From assembly GCA_028715025.1 (NCBI GenBank), contig JAQTLG010000111.1, positions 1 to 5,974 of the forward strand: a DNA stretch of 5,974 nucleotides, given 5' to 3'. This document shows, in pieces, positions 4,236-5,974 of the stretch. Each line of letters begins with the position of its first letter. The first letter of the stretch is position 1. The notes under the pieces were generated by a model, which was not told the DNA's origin, searched no databases, and saw only the letters and a program-made list of their open reading frames with translations. The stretch comes from Dehalococcoidia bacterium (GTDB taxonomy: Bacteria > Chloroflexota > Dehalococcoidia > GIF9 > UBA5629). Position numbers and translations under genes: made by a program.

Positions 4236-5783
4236 ATGAAAAAGATAGTTACCCCGTTGCTGATCGTGTGCATGGTTTTATCAGCCGCGGCTGCAGTCTT
4301 TTCACCGGCTCAGGCACAGCCATCGCCGCCACTTAATCCCGATGAAAGCTGGCAACCGCCGGACGAGGGCGGGGAAATGGTCGAGCCGCCGGTCGGTGTT
4401 GACACGTACAACCAGACCTGGCCCGGTCTTCAGATGACGGTCCCTCCGTCGCCTCCGGCAGGAGCAGCAGGGTCCATCGTGAACGCTTACCTTGTTACCA
4501 GCTACGGCCAAACGCTTTACAACCTTTATCGTAACGACCTGTGCTACCTGCTTGTTTCGTTTAACGGCCCGGGATACTTCTACCTGTGGGAATACTATCC
4601 GTCGGGGACAACACCATACGGACACTGGCTGTGTTACAGATGGTACAGGCCTTACGCGGGCGTATGGCGAATCGGGCCGTTCAGTGCCGAGTCCTGGGAT
4701 CCCGACGGGCTCTACGTCTGGAAGATGTGGTACAACTCCGGCTTCTCCTGGTCGGAGCGCACTCTGAGCTTCAATTACACTCGGGGAAGCATTTCGCCTT
4801 ACAGCGGGCCGTCACCCAGGCCGATCTATCAGCCGGTGATCAATTCCTTCAGCGCAAATGCATCGTCGGTAGATGTCGGACAAACTGTCACGCTGACCTG
4901 GACCACGAGCAACGCCAGCAGCGTTACCATATCACCCGGGATAGGAACGGTGGGGACATCCGGATCGACAACCGTCACACCCGGCGTAACCACCACATAT
5001 ACACTGTCGGCTACGGGCAACTCGGGAAGCACAGTAACGTCTTCCGCCACCATTAACGTTATACCGAGGGTATCGCCAACGTTGAGTGTGCAGCAACCCA
5101 CCATACAGTCCGGGCGGTCCACTACGCTTTCATGGAACGCTCCCGCCGCCTTACAGGTGTACATCGACGGACTGGGTAATTTCGATGCCGCGGGCACAAC
5201 GATGGTAGCGCCCAATCAAACGACCACGTATAACCTCACCGCCACTTATATCGACGGCACGACGCAGACGGCAGCCGTTACCGTCACCGTCGAGCAACCC
5301 TTCTACCTTCTTTACGGCCTCCTGGCGCTGCTGGCTATAGCCGCCATAATAATAGTCGTTATGATGGTGAAAAAACCCCGTTCTCCGAAGTCGCCGCATA
5401 CAACGGCTGCCAACACAGGTACCGCTACATCCGGCGCCGCTACATCGACAGCGGGCACGTCTGGGGCGTCGACTTCCATCACAGACGCTCCTCCGGCCAA
5501 GCTTATCATGCCCGATGGCGGGGAGATGCTGCTTGCCGGCAATACCAGGACGCTGGGCCGTCAGGACTTTGAAAAACTGCTGCCGTCGGATCGTGCATCT
5601 TTCATCTCCAGACAGCACATCAACGTTTGGTATGAGGATGGAAAATACTACATCGAGGATTCCGGCAGCACCAACGGCACCAGGCTCAACGGTTCTGATA
5701 TTCGCGACAGCGGCAAACAGGCCCTTGTGGACGGCGACGTCATTGAGCTGGCCGATAAATTGAGTATCACCTTCAAAATATAG
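4236..5783 (+). CDS. Receptor-like protein: aromatic-rich domain, two Ig-like repeats, TM, cytosolic FHA
   Basis: 515 residues. A signal peptide covers 1-27 (AQA then Q28), followed by a Pro-rich segment. Residues ~80-184 repeat the aromatic-rich domain of the protein encoded at 2954-4066 (PGYFYLWEYYPSG, 112-124; GVWRIGPF, 142-149). Two Ig-like repeats follow, ~200-276 and ~280-353; each has a 'T-L-T/S-W' strand and an ending of the type TTTY-L-A-T, common in bacterial surface proteins. A TM helix spans ~356-377 with KKPR as the inside flank. A low-complexity Thr/Ala/Ser/Gly linker (~389-415) leads to a canonical FHA domain (421-515): G441-R442, S458-R459-Q460-H461, GSTNGT (477-482). The topology is single-pass with the FHA inside. 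The Ig-like repeats probably act as a spacer or cell-wall/ligand-binding module (inference). It has its own promoter but belongs with the upstream operon. Two in-frame stops (TAG TAA) end it. Confidence 0.92.
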   Translation: MKKIVTPLLIVCMVLSAAAAVFSPAQAQPSPPLNPDESWQPPDEGGEMVEPPVGVDTYNQTWPGLQMTVPPSPPAGAAGSIVNAYLVTSYGQTLYNLYRNDLCYLLVSFNGPGYFYLWEYYPSGTTPYGHWLCYRWYRPYAGVWRIGPFSAESWDPDGLYVWKMWYNSGFSWSERTLSFNYTRGSISPYSGPSPRPIYQPVINSFSANASSVDVGQTVTLTWTTSNASSVTISPGIGTVGTSGSTTVTPGVTTTYTLSATGNSGSTVTSSATINVIPRVSPTLSVQQPTIQSGRSTTLSWNAPAALQVYIDGLGNFDAAGTTMVAPNQTTTYNLTATYIDGTTQTAAVTVTVEQPFYLLYGLLALLAIAAIIIVVMMVKKPRSPKSPHTTAANTGTATSGAATSTAGTSGASTSITDAPPAKLIMPDGGEMLLAGNTRTLGRQDFEKLLPSDRASFISRQHINVWYEDGKYYIEDSGSTNGTRLNGSDIRDSGKQALVDGDVIELADKLSITFKI

Positions 5784-5798
5784 TAATCATAGTAATCA
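5781..5798 (+). repeat. Tandem 9-bp duplication at the gene end
   Basis: TAGTAATCA occurs twice head to tail (5781-5789 and 5790-5798), starting at the stop codon of the upstream gene. It duplicates the TAG TAA double stop in the same frame. Probably a small replication-slippage event with no clear function. Confidence 0.7.
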
Positions 5799-5812
5799 AA
5801 GAGGAGGTTAAA

Positions 5813-5974
5813 ATGATTGCTCAAAAAACTGTGCAGTTGCTGGCGGCAGTGCTGTTAATCTGCTCTGCCATAATGCTGCCGCTGGCACCCGCCTCTGCGG
5901 ACGACGCGCCGGCGTCATTGGAAACTTCCGTAGCCACGGAGACAACAATACCGGCTGTTGTGGAGGAGGCAACC
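5813..5974 (+). CDS. Putative secreted or membrane protein, N-terminal part only
   Basis: The first 54 codons are visible and the frame is open at the window edge. The start is well supported: GGAGGT (5803-5808) lies 5 nt before ATG 5813. Residues 1-29 are a typical signal peptide: a Lys near the N-terminus, a hydrophobic core (VQLLAAVLLICSAIMLPLA, 7-25) and an ASA cleavage site before D30. C17 lies inside the core and is not in a convincing lipobox, so this is unlikely to be a lipoprotein. The visible mature part is acidic and rich in Thr, Ala, Pro and Val, like the low-complexity stalks of surface proteins. No domain can be recognised. It is 29 nt downstream of the Ig-like/FHA gene with no obvious promoter between, so it is probably co-transcribed and may be a further member of the sensor system. 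Confidence 0.8.
   Translation, partial: MIAQKTVQLLAAVLLICSAIMLPLAPASADDAPASLETSVATETTIPAVVEEAT

Noticed and set aside
4302..5618. Alternative-frame ORFs inside the Ig-like/FHA gene on both strands
   Set aside because: The gene has an uninterrupted 515-codon frame with signal peptide, TM helix and FHA motif. The overlapping frames are by-products of GC-biased, repetitive Thr/Ser codons.
1..5974. CRISPR arrays, tRNA/rRNA genes, insertion sequences or phage genes
   Set aside because: I saw no spaced palindromic repeats, tRNA-like stretches, transposase or phage motifs. All gene space is taken by the phosphorylation locus.

Overview
The window is bacterial, gene-dense DNA of moderate GC content (roughly mid-50s percent by eye). 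It carries a Hanks-type Ser/Thr phosphorylation locus rich in FHA (phosphothreonine-binding) domains. Mixed ATG/GTG/TTG starts, good Shine-Dalgarno sites and overlapping stop/start junctions are ordinary for bacteria. The mix of FHA, PP2C, kinase and single-pass FHA proteins would suit a member of the Chloroflexota, perhaps Dehalococcoidia, but that placement is only an impression from gene style and was not tested.

Layout: (1) 483-1, minus strand, 3' end outside the window: a cytosolic FHA protein that runs into the start of an OmpR/PhoB-type winged helix, so a putative phosphothreonine-responsive transcription factor. (2) 484-641: a divergent intergenic region with four 11-bp units, mostly starting GTCA, upstream of a -10-like hexamer. 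(3) 642-4066, plus strand: a tight operon of zinc-ribbon/FHA protein, PP2C phosphatase, membrane-anchored Ser/Thr kinase, and a signal/TM protein with a cytosolic FHA domain. The gaps are 22 nt, a 1-nt overlap and a 4-nt overlap. (4) 4067-4235: a second intergenic promoter with the same 11-bp array at the same distance from its -10. (5) 4236-5783: a larger paralogue of the previous protein with two added Ig-like domains. (6) From 5813, running off the end: a signal-peptide protein that begins 29 nt downstream of it.

Working model (inference): two single-pass proteins display related aromatic-rich domains outside the membrane and FHA domains inside. The kinase has a TM anchor but almost no extracytoplasmic part, so these proteins may act as its separate sensor subunits. 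The PP2C reverses the phosphorylation. The zinc-ribbon/FHA and FHA/winged-helix proteins read the phosphothreonine signal, and the latter may feed back on both promoters through the 11-bp direct repeats. These repeats also resemble the classical Pho box, so control by a PhoB-like response regulator is the main alternative. The most noteworthy observations are the matched repeat arrays, the FHA-to-winged-helix regulator, and the paired FHA receptor-like proteins beside a kinase that lacks a sensor domain.
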